DNA of 64,000 bases, taken from assembly GCA_910584685.1 (NCBI GenBank), contig CAJUAO010000009.1, positions 62,001 through 126,000 on the forward strand. The letters are read 5' to 3'. The position numbers and the translations under genes were made by a program. Numbering within the stretch: position 1 is the stretch's first letter; the number at the start of each line of letters is the position of its first letter. This DNA comes from an uncultured Lachnospiraceae bacterium (lineage in GTDB: Bacteria > Bacillota > Clostridia > Lachnospirales > Lachnospiraceae). This document shows positions 1 through 8,506 of the stretch, piece after piece. A model generated the notes under the pieces. It was not told the origin of the DNA and made no database searches. It saw nothing but the letters and a program-made list of their open reading frames with translations.

Positions 1-165
1 TCTGTTTTCATATTCGTCATCTATGCTTTCTATGGCAAAAATAATCATAAGTATACCTGCCTGCATAACAGACAGGTATGGATTATGTGAGGTAAACATT
101 GATATAAGCGTAAGCAGCATCAAAAGTATACCTGATTGTATAAATTGTATAAACTGCCTACTCAT
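1..165 (-). CDS. Hypothetical membrane protein, 3' part missing (runs off window)
   Basis: An open frame starts with ATG at 165 and stays open for 55 codons to the window edge. The start overlaps the last codons and stop of yebC by 8 bp, an arrangement typical of coupled genes. The visible residues form two hydrophobic stretches (about residues 10-24 and 34-46) separated by a short polar loop, then an acidic stretch, so a small membrane protein is likely. There is no strong ribosome binding site, and no family was recognised. It may be only the start of a longer protein. Confidence 0.5.
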   Translation of the reverse strand, partial: MSRQFIQFIQSGILLMLLTLISMFTSHNPYLSVMQAGILMIIFAIESIDDEYENR

Positions 166-886
166 CCCAGTTATGGTAAACCGCCTGTACATCGTCATCC
201 TCGTCAAGCAAATCCAATATACGGTTAATCTTCTTTATATCATCCTCGCCTGTAAGCTCAACATAATTCTGCGGTATCATTGTAACCTCTGCCTGCGCCA
301 TAGGAATCTTCGCATCAGACACAGCCTTATACACTGCATCAAAATCAGCAGGAGCTGTCAGCACCTCATAGCTGTCCTCCTCCTCATTAAAATCCTCCGC
401 TCCGGCGTCAAGGGCCAGCATCATTATCTCGTCTGCATCCATATCACATTCTTCTTTATCTATAATAATCTGTCCCTTTTCGTCAAACATATAAGACACG
501 CAGCCTGTTGTTCCTACGCTTCCTCCGCCCTTTGTAAATGCATTTCTTACGTTGGCGGCCGTTCTGTTTCTGTTATCGGTAAGTGCGTTTACAATAATTG
601 CCGTTCCGCTTGGACCGTATCCTTCATATGTAACTGTTTCGTAGTTTACTGAATTACCGTCGCCTGCGGCCTTTTTTATGCCTCTGTCTATAGTGTCGTT
701 TGGCATGTTATTTGCCTTTGCCTTGGCTATTACCGCTGCAAGCTTGCTGTTATTTGCAGGGTCTGCCCCGCCCTCCTTAATGGCTACCGCTATCTCTCTG
801 CCTATTATGGTGAAAATCTTTCCCTTTGCGGCATCGTTCTTTTCCTTCTTATGCTTAATATTTGCAAATTTTGAATGTCCTGACAT
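158..886 (-). CDS. yebC: YebC/PmpR family DNA-binding regulatory / translation factor
   Basis: 242 residues, the full family length. The N-terminus MSGHSKFANIKHKKEK and the conserved segment around GYGPSGTAIIV are the family signatures. YebC/TACO1 proteins are cytosolic; members have been described as transcription regulators and more recently as factors that relieve ribosome stalling at proline-rich stretches. Which role applies here cannot be told. The ATG directly follows the stop of the upstream CorC-like gene with no spacer and has a strong AGGAGG site, so the two are co-transcribed. The acidic C-terminal third is normal for the family. Confidence 0.93.
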   Translation of the reverse strand: MSGHSKFANIKHKKEKNDAAKGKIFTIIGREIAVAIKEGGADPANNSKLAAVIAKAKANNMPNDTIDRGIKKAAGDGNSVNYETVTYEGYGPSGTAIIVNALTDNRNRTAANVRNAFTKGGGSVGTTGCVSYMFDEKGQIIIDKEECDMDADEIMMLALDAGAEDFNEEEDSYEVLTAPADFDAVYKAVSDAKIPMAQAEVTMIPQNYVELTGEDDIKKINRILDLLDEDDDVQAVYHNWDE

Positions 887-2284
887 TTATTTTCCTCCTA
901 AAATTATATTATCAGTATTTTTATCAGATATTTCCCCTGTTTCCTTATTATCATTTTCCTCTGACAACAGCTTTGTTACTTTTACCAGGGAAATCATTCT
1001 GTCCTTTACCGACAAAATCTGATACCTGTATCCGTCTATATCAAGGGCTGTCTGTTCTCCCTCGTCAGGAATACGCTCAAGCTTTGATATGAGAAATCCG
1101 TTAAGAGTATCGTAATCCTCGCTTTCAAAATCCTCCTTCAGCACATTTGTCATTTCCTCTAATGTTGCAAGCCCCTTTATTAAGTAAGAGCCGTCTGCCT
1201 GTACTGAAATATTTTCCTCCTCAATATCATACTCATCCCATATATTTCCCACTATTTCCTCAAGAATATCCTCCATTGCAATTATTCCAGAGGTTTGTCC
1301 GTATTCATCCACTACTATCTGCATGTGTGTTTTATTTATCTGCATGTCCTTAAACAAATCGTCAACATTTCTTGACTCCGGTATAAAAACCGCCGTCATA
1401 AGCATGTCCTTCATTTCACTGACCGGCACATTCTTATTTTCAGCCTTGTGATAATATGACATTGCATCCCTCAGGTGGAGTATACCGATAATATTGTCTA
1501 TATCGTCTATATATACGGGAAATCTTGAATAATTCTGGCTTATAATAAATTCAACTGCCTCCTCAAGAGTCCACATGCCGTCTACCGCTACTATATGCTT
1601 TCTGTGTATCATAACATCACTGGCTGTTTTTTCATCCAGCTCCATAATGTTTGATATCATCTCTGCCTCCCGTTCCTCTAAAACTCCCTGCTCATGACCT
1701 TCGTTTACCATGGAAATAATCTCCTCCTCCGTAACGTTAAGGAGGTCCTCCTTAGGGTCTATTCCGAATATCTTAAGGACTATATTGGCAAAAAATGTGG
1801 TAAGCGCCGTAAAGGGAGTGAAAACAGTCATAATAAATGTTACAAAGCCCACCAATGACCTTGAACAGCCTGATGAATACTTTGCTCCCAGTCTCTTTGG
1901 AACAAGAATACCCAGTGAAATTATAAGAAACAGCAGATATAATGCCACAAGCAAATAAGAAATAACCGTTATAAAACCGTCTGTCATATATGCCCCAATA
2001 TGATTTACAAAGAAGCTCTGGCATTTCACGCTGTAATTCTTCAAATGGAAAAAACCTACAATAGCTACCGTAACACATGTAACCATATGTACCGTACTGA
2101 TAAACTTATCGGGATTATCAATTATACGTTTTAGCTTTGCTGATTTTTTATCTCCATCCTCCGCATTTTTCTCCACATCAGATTCATTTAGCATTCTTAC
2201 CGCGTCTCCAAAGGCATATAGCAATGCGTTTATAACTATAAAAACAATAAAAATTATTAAGCTGTATAAGGGACTATCGTCCAT
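887..2284 (-). CDS. CorC/HlyC (CNNM-type) membrane protein with CBS domains
   Basis: 465 residues. Order of parts: N-terminal DUF21/CNNM membrane domain (about 1-195) with several hydrophobic helices; a pair of CBS domains (about 210-335) containing the signature DEYGQTSGI and the following MEDILEEIVG; and a C-terminal CorC_HlyC transporter-associated domain (about 350-430). Members of this family act in Mg2+ or Co2+ efflux or its control; older annotations as haemolysin are not supported. It is the first gene of a unit with yebC. A TTGACG-17-TAAAAT promoter lies upstream. Confidence 0.88.
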   Translation of the reverse strand: MDDSPLYSLIIFIVFIVINALLYAFGDAVRMLNESDVEKNAEDGDKKSAKLKRIIDNPDKFISTVHMVTCVTVAIVGFFHLKNYSVKCQSFFVNHIGAYMTDGFITVISYLLVALYLLFLIISLGILVPKRLGAKYSSGCSRSLVGFVTFIMTVFTPFTALTTFFANIVLKIFGIDPKEDLLNVTEEEIISMVNEGHEQGVLEEREAEMISNIMELDEKTASDVMIHRKHIVAVDGMWTLEEAVEFIISQNYSRFPVYIDDIDNIIGILHLRDAMSYYHKAENKNVPVSEMKDMLMTAVFIPESRNVDDLFKDMQINKTHMQIVVDEYGQTSGIIAMEDILEEIVGNIWDEYDIEEENISVQADGSYLIKGLATLEEMTNVLKEDFESEDYDTLNGFLISKLERIPDEGEQTALDIDGYRYQILSVKDRMISLVKVTKLLSEENDNKETGEISDKNTDNIILGGK

Positions 2285-2342
2285 TTATCCTTCTCCTTTT
2301 CCCATAGCTGCACTTACTTATTCCTGCAGCAGATTTTAACAA

Positions 2343-2372
2343 AAAAGACCGTCATCCATAACTTGACGCTTC
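2343..2372 (-). terminator. Hairpin followed by T-run between mazF and the CorC-like gene
   Basis: On the minus strand the arms CGTCA and TGACG close a short loop and are followed by GTCTTTTTT. It lies downstream of mazF and just after the predicted start point of the CorC-like transcript. It could therefore stop mazF read-through or attenuate the CorC-like gene. The stem is short, so support is modest. Confidence 0.4.
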
Positions 2373-2389
2373 CCTTTTTTGCCCATAAA

Positions 2390-2418
2390 ATTTTACCATA
2401 TCAATTATAATTCGTCAA
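2390..2418 (-). promoter_or_regulatory. Promoter of the CorC-like gene and yebC
   Basis: Minus strand -35 TTGACG (2418-2413), 17-bp spacer, -10 TAAAAT (2395-2390), about 105 bp before the ATG. Confidence 0.6.
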
Positions 2419-2540
2419 TAACCTGTCTGCGATACTTCATAAATACTTCCCAAATAGAATATGTAATATGTTTTTTGTACCTCTTATATATAATTCAAGT
2501 ATTTGTGCTTTTTTGCTTTTAATTCAGGTATTTACACGTT

Positions 2541-2888
2541 CTATTCGTCAAGCTCAAGACTTACAAGCAGCGCTCTGTCTACTCTTTTTAATATGTCGCT
2601 GTCTATATGGCATACCTTATCCTTAAGACGCTTTTTATCTATTGTTCTTAGCTGCTCTAAAAGAATGACGGAATCCTTTACAATCTCGCACCTATGGCTG
2701 TCAAGCTCTACATGTGTCGGAAGCTTTGCCTTGTTCATGCGGCTTGTTATTGCCGCGCATATAACCGTAGGACTGTGTTTATTTCCCGTGTCATTTTGTA
2801 TTATAAGCACCGGTCTTACTCCTCCCTGCTCTGAGCCTACCACCGGTCTTAAATCAGCATAATAAATATCTCCTCGTTTTATAACCAC
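2541..2888 (-). CDS. mazF: MazF/NdoA-type mRNA interferase (PemK family toxin)
   Basis: 115 residues with the PemK/MazF fold signatures: RGDIYYADL at the N-terminus, QGGVRPVLIIQND, and AAITS. Arg25 and Thr48, the positions used for catalysis in Bacillus EndoA, are present. The enzyme cuts single-stranded mRNA at short motifs in the cytosol. The start is GTG (2888) with GGAG about 10 bp upstream. In Firmicutes this gene normally follows alr with a small ribbon-helix-helix antitoxin gene between them. Here a 2.3-kb cassette separates alr and mazF and no antitoxin frame was seen. The toxin call is firm; the missing partner is unusual. Confidence 0.93.
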   Translation of the reverse strand: MVIKRGDIYYADLRPVVGSEQGGVRPVLIIQNDTGNKHSPTVICAAITSRMNKAKLPTHVELDSHRCEIVKDSVILLEQLRTIDKKRLKDKVCHIDSDILKRVDRALLVSLELDE

Positions 2889-3019
2889 TTATTCTCACTC
2901 CACTTTTAACATATATTTATATTTATGTAGTAATGCTTAATTTATTGTATAAGTTTTACATATAAATATCTGTTACAAGTATTGCCGGGGATTTTGTAAA
3001 TATTCAAAATATGGAGGAA

Positions 3020-3378
3020 AAATATTAATTTGTACCTTTAACATATAATTTTTCCTCACATGAAATCCGGGGCTTAAGAATAAAGGGAGCTTGGGGCGGC
3101 AGGGCGGCTTGGGAAGGGAGTTATATATTTTTTAAAGCTTCGAAAAGAGGAAGAAATTCTATCAAGGGAATACCGCCATCTTCTAAGCTGCGAGCGTAAC
3201 TCGCAAGGGGCTAAAGAGCAAGCCCCCTGCTCAGACAGACGCTCTACGCTAAGAAGCTGACGGTATTTCCTTGATGAATTTCTAACCCTTTTCTCAATGC
3301 TTTAAAAAAATATATAACTCCCTTCCCAAGCCGCCCTGCCGCCCCAAGCTCCCTTTATTCTTAAGCCCCTCATTGGGA
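3020..3378 (-). repeat. Large palindromic element, copy 1 (giant hairpin)
   Basis: A 301-bp palindrome (3069-3369). The outer arms 3069-3138 and 3299-3369 are complementary over about 70 bp with one inserted base. A second stem (about 3150-3190 with 3247-3285) pairs with a few mismatches, and the centre holds small hairpins, including GGGGCT/AGCCCC around 3206-3224. The element is related, in opposite orientation, to 4955-5320, and the similarity extends about 50 bp past the outer arm to about 3020. Between the two copies the outermost 17 bp and the centre are conserved, while about 35 bp within each arm differ yet remain self-complementary. No coding sequence was seen inside. Confidence 0.85.
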
Positions 3379-3439
3379 GAAAGTTACTCCTCCGTTATAT
3401 TTTTTATATGCTTACAGCATTAACTGTAATTTATTATTT

Positions 3440-4791
3440 TTAATATACAATATAATTCAGAACATAACTACTATAATTATTTCCTTCATTATCTTTTGCT
3501 TCTCGAAAATCTATATAAAAATATACCTCATTATATTCTGTATTTGTAATACTCATATTATAGTCAAGAGGGTGATATTTATGTCCGCAGGGTTCGCTTC
3601 CATTCATATAATTTTCATCATATATCTCGTCTTTATCAAGTTCCTGTCCTGAAAGCAAAAGACTCAAATCCTCAACAAATACATATCTTGGTGCTTCGCC
3701 TCTCCAATAATGCCCCTTACCGTATTCCACAATATTAACATCACTATTAATTGATGTTATAATAGGCTTTATTTCATTTAAGGTAACAGCTTCGCCTTTT
3801 TTAATTTTCTTTCCATTAAAATATTCATACATCTTATCTCTAAAATCAGTTGAAAATATATCACTCCCCTCGCCATAGCCAATCAACTTCCCTACGTCTA
3901 TAGCTTTTAGTTTTCTTACTATATCTTCATTTACTTCAGTACCGGTAATATTTATATCCAATCCTGAAAATGACTCATTTACAAACCCATTATTTAATGC
4001 TAAATCCGGCTGTTTCTGAAAAGTAACTGTTTTTCCATTTAACCCCTCACAGCCCACAAAAGCCCTTTCCTCAAAAGTAACCTGTTCATTAAAATTCAAA
4101 TCACAGCTTAGTGATGTACAATTTTCAAAGGCTGACGCTCCCACTAATGTTACATTACTTAAATCTACATTTTGCAATGATGTACAATTACTAAAGGCTG
4201 ATGTTCTCACTGATGTTACGTTACTTAAATCTACATTTTGCAATGATGTACAATTACTAAAGGCTGATACTCCTATTGATGTTACATTGCTTAAATCAAT
4301 CTTTTCCAATTTACTACAGCCTGAAAACATGTTGTTTCCTATTTGGGTACAATTGTCAGGTATTTTTACCTCTCTTAAATTACTAAATCTAGAAAAACTG
4401 CAGTTTAGATATAATATTGCATCTTCATAAAATTCTATTTTTTCTGTTTTGGCATTTCCCTTTGAATCTGTTCGTAGTCCATTAAATTTAATTTCCGTAT
4501 ATTTAAGAGTACAACTCGAACTTACGTCATATACAGTATAATCCCCTATTTTCTGTGGGAATTCAAGCCTTTCTCCGCTATCGGGCTGTACCTCCTTTAT
4601 ATATGCGCCATCCTGTTTTATTTCATATGTAAACGTCACCCCCCCCCCCATTCATATTCTCCGGAATCACCTACCTTTAATTCAAGCTTTTCCTCCTCCT
4701 TTTTTTCTCCGCATCCAATTAGAAATATCCCTGATATTATCACCATAACAATCAGGCATATAGCTGTTTTGATTTTGTCTGCCGTTTTCAT
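3440..4791 (-). pseudogene. BspA-like leucine-rich-repeat lipoprotein, frame broken at an 11-G tract (probably phase-variable)
   Basis: The natural start is the ATG at 4791, with GGAGGA upstream. It opens a lipoprotein signal with a hydrophobic core and the lipobox LIGC, followed by a charged GEKKEEE linker. After the codons for EYEW the frame enters 11 consecutive G (4649-4639) and stops at TGA just beyond. The remaining 400 residues continue in another frame (open to 3440). They contain BspA-type repeats with the unit SAFSNCTSLQNVDLSNVT (residues about 100-190 of the downstream frame) and a C-terminal domain of unknown type. A tract of 9 or 12 G would join both parts through a short Gly run. 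Such proteins sit on the cell surface and bind host or polymer ligands in studied relatives. The gene lies between two inverted palindromic elements. Alternatives are a fixed frameshift or a homopolymer sequencing error. Confidence 0.75.
4639..4649 (-). repeat. Poly(G)11 tract in coding sequence
   Basis: Eleven G on the coding strand at the junction of the lipoprotein linker and the mature domain. It is the only G/C homopolymer of this length noticed in the window. In this state the lipoprotein frame stops one codon later. Confidence 0.9.
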
Positions 4792-4836
4792 TTAACGTCT
4801 TCCTCCTTGATTTATATTATGCCTTTAGGCTGCTCC

Positions 4837-4845
4837 ATTATAGCA
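4837..4845 (-). promoter_or_regulatory. Extended -10 promoter of the BspA-like gene
   Basis: Minus strand TGCTATAAT, an extended -10 with a perfect TATAAT hexamer, 46 bp before the ATG. No good -35 is present, which suits activation by a bound regulator. Confidence 0.5.
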
Positions 4846-4873
4846 TAATGTAACTGCAAAAAGCGGAAGACTG

Positions 4874-4905
4874 CAAAATTGGACCAAAAAATGTCAAAAT
4901 TGGAC
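4874..4905. promoter_or_regulatory. Two direct repeats CAAAATTGGAC, 21-bp period
   Basis: CAAAATTGGAC occurs at 4874-4884 and again at 4895-4905, two helical turns apart, just upstream of the extended -10 promoter. Direct repeats of this size and spacing are how LytTR-type regulators bind. The regulator itself is not in the window. Confidence 0.45.
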
Positions 4906-4954
4906 ATTTTATTATTTTTATTCTGTCATAAACATATGCCGCCTCATCCAATGA

Positions 4955-5320
4955 GGGGCTTAAGAATAAAGGGCGTGTAAGGCTTTAGGGCGGAGAAGAC
5001 AGGGCATGGCAGGGAGTTATATATATTTTTTAAAGCATTGAGGAACAGGGTTAGAAATTCATCAGGGGAATACCGTCAGCTTCTTAGCGGAGAGTGTCTG
5101 TCTGAGGAAAGGGCTGTTCTTTAGCCCTTTCCGAGTTACACCCACAGCTTAGAAGATGGCGGTATTTCCCTGATAGAATTTCTTCCCTGTTTCGAAGCTT
5201 TAAAAAAACTCCCTGCCGTGCCCTGTCCTCTCCGTCCTAAAGCCTTACACGCCCTTTATTCTTAAGCCCCGGACCACATGCGAGGAAAAATATATTTCAA
5301 AATATACAAATTAATATTTA
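4955..5320 (+). repeat. Large palindromic element, copy 2 (giant hairpin)
   Basis: Outer arms 4955-5036 and 5197-5270 are self-complementary with only a few G-T or A-C positions. The inner stem and the central hairpin GGAAAGGGCT/AGCCCTTTCC (about 5115-5142) match the inverted copy at 3020-3378 by position. The central hairpin of the other copy reads GCAGGGGGCT/AGCCCCTTGC, so both arms have changed together. Similarity to copy 1 runs outward as far as the alr stop codon at 5318-5320. No gene was seen in it. Confidence 0.85.
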
Positions 5321-6529
5321 CATATTATACTCATCCTCAAAATAATCCTTCGTTAAAACCACCCTCCCGTTTCTGTAATACACACGCGGAATTCTTTTCC
5401 CTATATTACATACAAACTCATAATTAAACGTCCCTGCCAGACCGGCGGCTTCCTCTACCGAAATAAATTCATCTCCATCCTTTCCTATAAGGGTTGCCAC
5501 ATCTCCATCTTCCACGCCGGAAATATCCGTTACGTCAACCATAAGCTGGTCCATGCATACCCTGCCTATAATAGCTGCCCTCTTTCCCCGTATAAGCACG
5601 CTTCCTTTATTTGACAGGCTTCTTGGATAGCCGTCGCCGTAGCCTACAGGTATGGTTGCCACCTTTGTGGTACGCTCTGCGGTAAAGGTGCCTCCGTAGC
5701 CTATGGAGGTTCCCTTCCCTACGGTTTTAAGATTTATTATATGGCTTTTTATTTCTATGGCAGGATAAAGCTTAACGGCTTTTTTATTTATTTCATCGGA
5801 AGGATACATTCCATACAAAGCTATGCCGGCCCTTACCTCAGACATATTTGCCTCCGGCATATCTATTATTCCGGCGCTGTTTGAGCAGTGCCTTATCTTT
5901 ATATCCATCCCCTTTTCCTTTAATTTATTTATAAAGTCCCTGTATATTGACAGTTGTCTTTGTGCCGGCGCTTTGTCCTTTTCATCTGCCTTTGCAAAAT
6001 GTGTAAAAATTCCTTCTATGTCTATGCCCGGAAGCTTTCTCATTTTCAGCACCTCATTAAGGGATGTGTCGTCAGGTGAAAAGCCTATCCTTCCCATGCC
6101 CGTATCAAGCTTGATGTGAATAAACGCCCTTTTCCCAAGCTCTGCTGCCTTAGCCGATATTTTTTCCGCCTGTCCTTCCTTAAATACTGCAAATCTGATT
6201 TCTTCCCTTATGGCGTCGGCTATTCTGCTGTCAGGTATAAAGCCTAAAAGATATATGGGCTTTACTATACCGTGATGTCTAAGCTGCAGCGCCTCCTCTA
6301 TGGTTGCCACCGCATAGGCCTCCACCAGCTCCTCCACTGCCGATGCAACCGGTATGGCTCCATGACCGTATCCGTCAGCCTTGACTACTGCAACCATCTG
6401 GGTATTATTTTTTACGTTTTTTTTAAGATTTTCCATATTTGCATATATATTGTCAAGATTTATACCTGCATATACTCTGTAATACTGCTCTAAATCAAAC
6501 ATCTGTCCTGTCAAAAATCCTTTCCGCAT
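5318..6529 (-). CDS. alr: Alanine racemase
   Basis: 403 residues. PLP enzyme that makes D-alanine for peptidoglycan in the cytosol. Lys50 in VVKADGYGHG is the cofactor lysine. The C-terminal beta domain carries the GYGGTF and VGYGDGYPR segments with the catalytic Tyr region. It follows the NAD(P)HX repair gene by 7 bp. The first ATG has no ribosome binding site; an in-frame ATG at 6502, preceded by AGGA, is a credible alternative and gives a normal family N-terminus. In related genomes mazF follows directly; here the palindrome-flanked cassette starts at the alr stop. Confidence 0.95.
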   Translation of the reverse strand: MRKGFLTGQMFDLEQYYRVYAGINLDNIYANMENLKKNVKNNTQMVAVVKADGYGHGAIPVASAVEELVEAYAVATIEEALQLRHHGIVKPIYLLGFIPDSRIADAIREEIRFAVFKEGQAEKISAKAAELGKRAFIHIKLDTGMGRIGFSPDDTSLNEVLKMRKLPGIDIEGIFTHFAKADEKDKAPAQRQLSIYRDFINKLKEKGMDIKIRHCSNSAGIIDMPEANMSEVRAGIALYGMYPSDEINKKAVKLYPAIEIKSHIINLKTVGKGTSIGYGGTFTAERTTKVATIPVGYGDGYPRSLSNKGSVLIRGKRAAIIGRVCMDQLMVDVTDISGVEDGDVATLIGKDGDEFISVEEAAGLAGTFNYEFVCNIGKRIPRVYYRNGRVVLTKDYFEDEYNM

Positions 6530-6536
6530 TTAAAAT

Positions 6537-8114
6537 TTATATACGCTTACATTCCTTAAGCACCATAGACAAGCCGTCTATTATGTTTGACGCCGTCATG
6601 GCATACTCGCCAAGCTCCTCGGCGGCCTTATCTCCTGCCATACCGTGTAAGTATACGCCTGTCATAGACTTTAGCGCAATATCAAAATTAGGCTCCTGGG
6701 CAATTATTCCTCCTATAATTCCCGCAAGGACATCGCCCGTTCCTCCTGTAGCCATTCCTGAATTTCCCGTGGTATTTATAAAAAGCTCCTTCTTTGGCCC
6801 TGCAACCACAGTTCTTGCATCCTTAAGGACTAAGGTTCCCCTGTAGCTTCTCTTAAAGGTTGAAACTGCGCTAAGCATATCGCTCTTTATCTCCGAAACC
6901 GAGGTTTCCATAAGCCTTGACATTTCACGCAAATGAGGGGTAAGCACCATATTGTTGTCAAGCTGTAAAAGCAGCTCTCTGTTGCTGCTTAAAAGATTTA
7001 TGCCGTCAGCGTCTATCACTATAGGCTTCTCCTTCTCACTAAGAACTGTCTTAAGCATATTTAAAGCATTTTCACTCTGTCCAAGTCCCGGGCCTATGAT
7101 TATTGCGTCAGCCCATTCCATGTCCTCCTTTAATACGTCTGTGTCCATGCCCTCGGCGCTGTAAAACTCATATAAGCCCTCAGGAACCATAACCGTCAGC
7201 ATAGACTTATTTTCAATGGAGGTTACTACCTTTACAAGTCCGCAGCCTGATTTATATGCGGCGCTCTCGCACAGATAGGCAGCTCCGCTGTACTCTGACG
7301 AGCCTGCTATAACAAGTACCTTTCCATAAGTTCCCTTGTGGGAATATGGTATACGTGGACTGATATATTCCGCCATATCAGATTTTTCAAACTGATATAT
7401 TTCCTCTCCCACATAAGGCGACACCCTGCTGTCAAAAAGGACTGTGCCATATACGGACCACGGTATTCCAATATCCCATACCTTTACCTTTCCAACGAAG
7501 GAAGCTCCCGGATACATTACAAGACCTACCTTTGTCTTTCCAAAGGTGACTGTTATATCTGCCCTCACGGCGCATCCCATTACTTTTCCGTTGTCAGTAT
7601 CCACCCCTGACGGCGCATCCACCGAAATAACCTTTATATCCTCCTCCTCAAGCTTAGCTGAATTTATGTGGTTTATTACCTCCGCATACATACCCTCAAC
7701 ATTTCTTGAAAGACCTATTCCAAATATTGCGTCTACTATTATATCAAAGCTTTTTAAATCAATATCAAGGGATTCCTCTGAGGATTCCTGCCTTGAATAC
7801 TTATACCCGCATTTTTTAATTATTTTTCTCTGGCTTTGGAAATCCTGTGTTCCTCCATGCACATCTCCTATTATGGCGCATTCCGCCCTGTAGCCCTTTG
7901 TCTTAAGCATACGGTACACAGCCAGACCATCTGCCCCGTTATTGCCGTTTCCGCAGATTACAAGTATCTTATCACCTGCCTCATAAAGCTCCTCCACCGT
8001 CTGCGCAACGCCTAACGCCGCCCTTTCCATAAGCACCATAGAAGGTATGCCGATATTTTCTATGGCATATCTGTCCACTGCCCTCATCTGCTTTCCCAAT
8101 AAAATTCTTTCCAT
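6537..8114 (-). CDS. nnrD: Bifunctional NAD(P)HX epimerase / ADP-dependent NAD(P)HX dehydratase
   Basis: About 525 residues from the ATG at 8114, which starts MERILLGKQMRAVD. An upstream in-frame ATG at 8126 overlaps the ribosome binding site and is less likely. The N-terminal YjeF_N domain (about 1-215) has ICGNGNNGADG and is the epimerase. The C-terminal carbohydrate-kinase-like domain (about 235-520) has GKVLVIAGSS, the DADGIN segment and GMATGGTGDVLAG and is the dehydratase. Together they repair hydrated NADH and NADPH. It is flanked by acpS and alr, the usual clostridial order. Confidence 0.93.
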   Translation of the reverse strand: MERILLGKQMRAVDRYAIENIGIPSMVLMERAALGVAQTVEELYEAGDKILVICGNGNNGADGLAVYRMLKTKGYRAECAIIGDVHGGTQDFQSQRKIIKKCGYKYSRQESSEESLDIDLKSFDIIVDAIFGIGLSRNVEGMYAEVINHINSAKLEEEDIKVISVDAPSGVDTDNGKVMGCAVRADITVTFGKTKVGLVMYPGASFVGKVKVWDIGIPWSVYGTVLFDSRVSPYVGEEIYQFEKSDMAEYISPRIPYSHKGTYGKVLVIAGSSEYSGAAYLCESAAYKSGCGLVKVVTSIENKSMLTVMVPEGLYEFYSAEGMDTDVLKEDMEWADAIIIGPGLGQSENALNMLKTVLSEKEKPIVIDADGINLLSSNRELLLQLDNNMVLTPHLREMSRLMETSVSEIKSDMLSAVSTFKRSYRGTLVLKDARTVVAGPKKELFINTTGNSGMATGGTGDVLAGIIGGIIAQEPNFDIALKSMTGVYLHGMAGDKAAEELGEYAMTASNIIDGLSMVLKECKRI

Positions 8115-8146
8115 AATATACCCCATTCCTTTCTTACCGTGAAGGT

Positions 8147-8506
8147 TTATTTTTCGCTTACGGCAAATGCCTGTGCGTATTCTGACGTGTTTGTTATGCT
8201 GACATATATATTTTTGATATTTTTCTTTTCCGCTATGCTTTTTGCTCCTCCATATAGGTTTATATAGGGCTTCCCCATCTCATCCCTTAAAACCTCTATA
8301 TCTATAGGTCCGCATCCGGCAAAGCCTGTTCCAAGGCTTTTTACAACCGCCTCCTTAGCTGCAAAATTTCCTGCAAGCTGTATATGTCTTTCTCCAAATT
8401 CCTTAATCTCTTTCTCTGTATAATATTTTTTTAAAAAGCCTTCCCTCTTGCATGCTTTTCTTACACGCTCTATTTCTATTAAATCAGTGCCTATGCCGGA
8501 TATCAT
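8147..8506 (-). CDS. acpS: Holo-[acyl-carrier-protein] synthase
   Basis: 119 residues with the metal-binding GTDLIEIERV near the N-terminus and FAAKEAVVKSLGTG in the middle. It transfers 4'-phosphopantetheine from CoA to the serine of acyl carrier protein; the acpP gene is at 43885-44124. Its start overlaps the stop of the upstream coiled-coil gene by 4 bp, so the two are probably translationally coupled. Confidence 0.95.
   Translation of the reverse strand: MISGIGTDLIEIERVRKACKREGFLKKYYTEKEIKEFGERHIQLAGNFAAKEAVVKSLGTGFAGCGPIDIEVLRDEMGKPYINLYGGAKSIAEKKNIKNIYVSITNTSEYAQAFAVSEK

Noticed and set aside
23..652. Long plus-strand open frame opposite yebC
   Set aside because: It lies antisense to a firmly recognised gene, has low-complexity Cys/Ile-rich content and no ribosome binding site; it is a codon-bias shadow.
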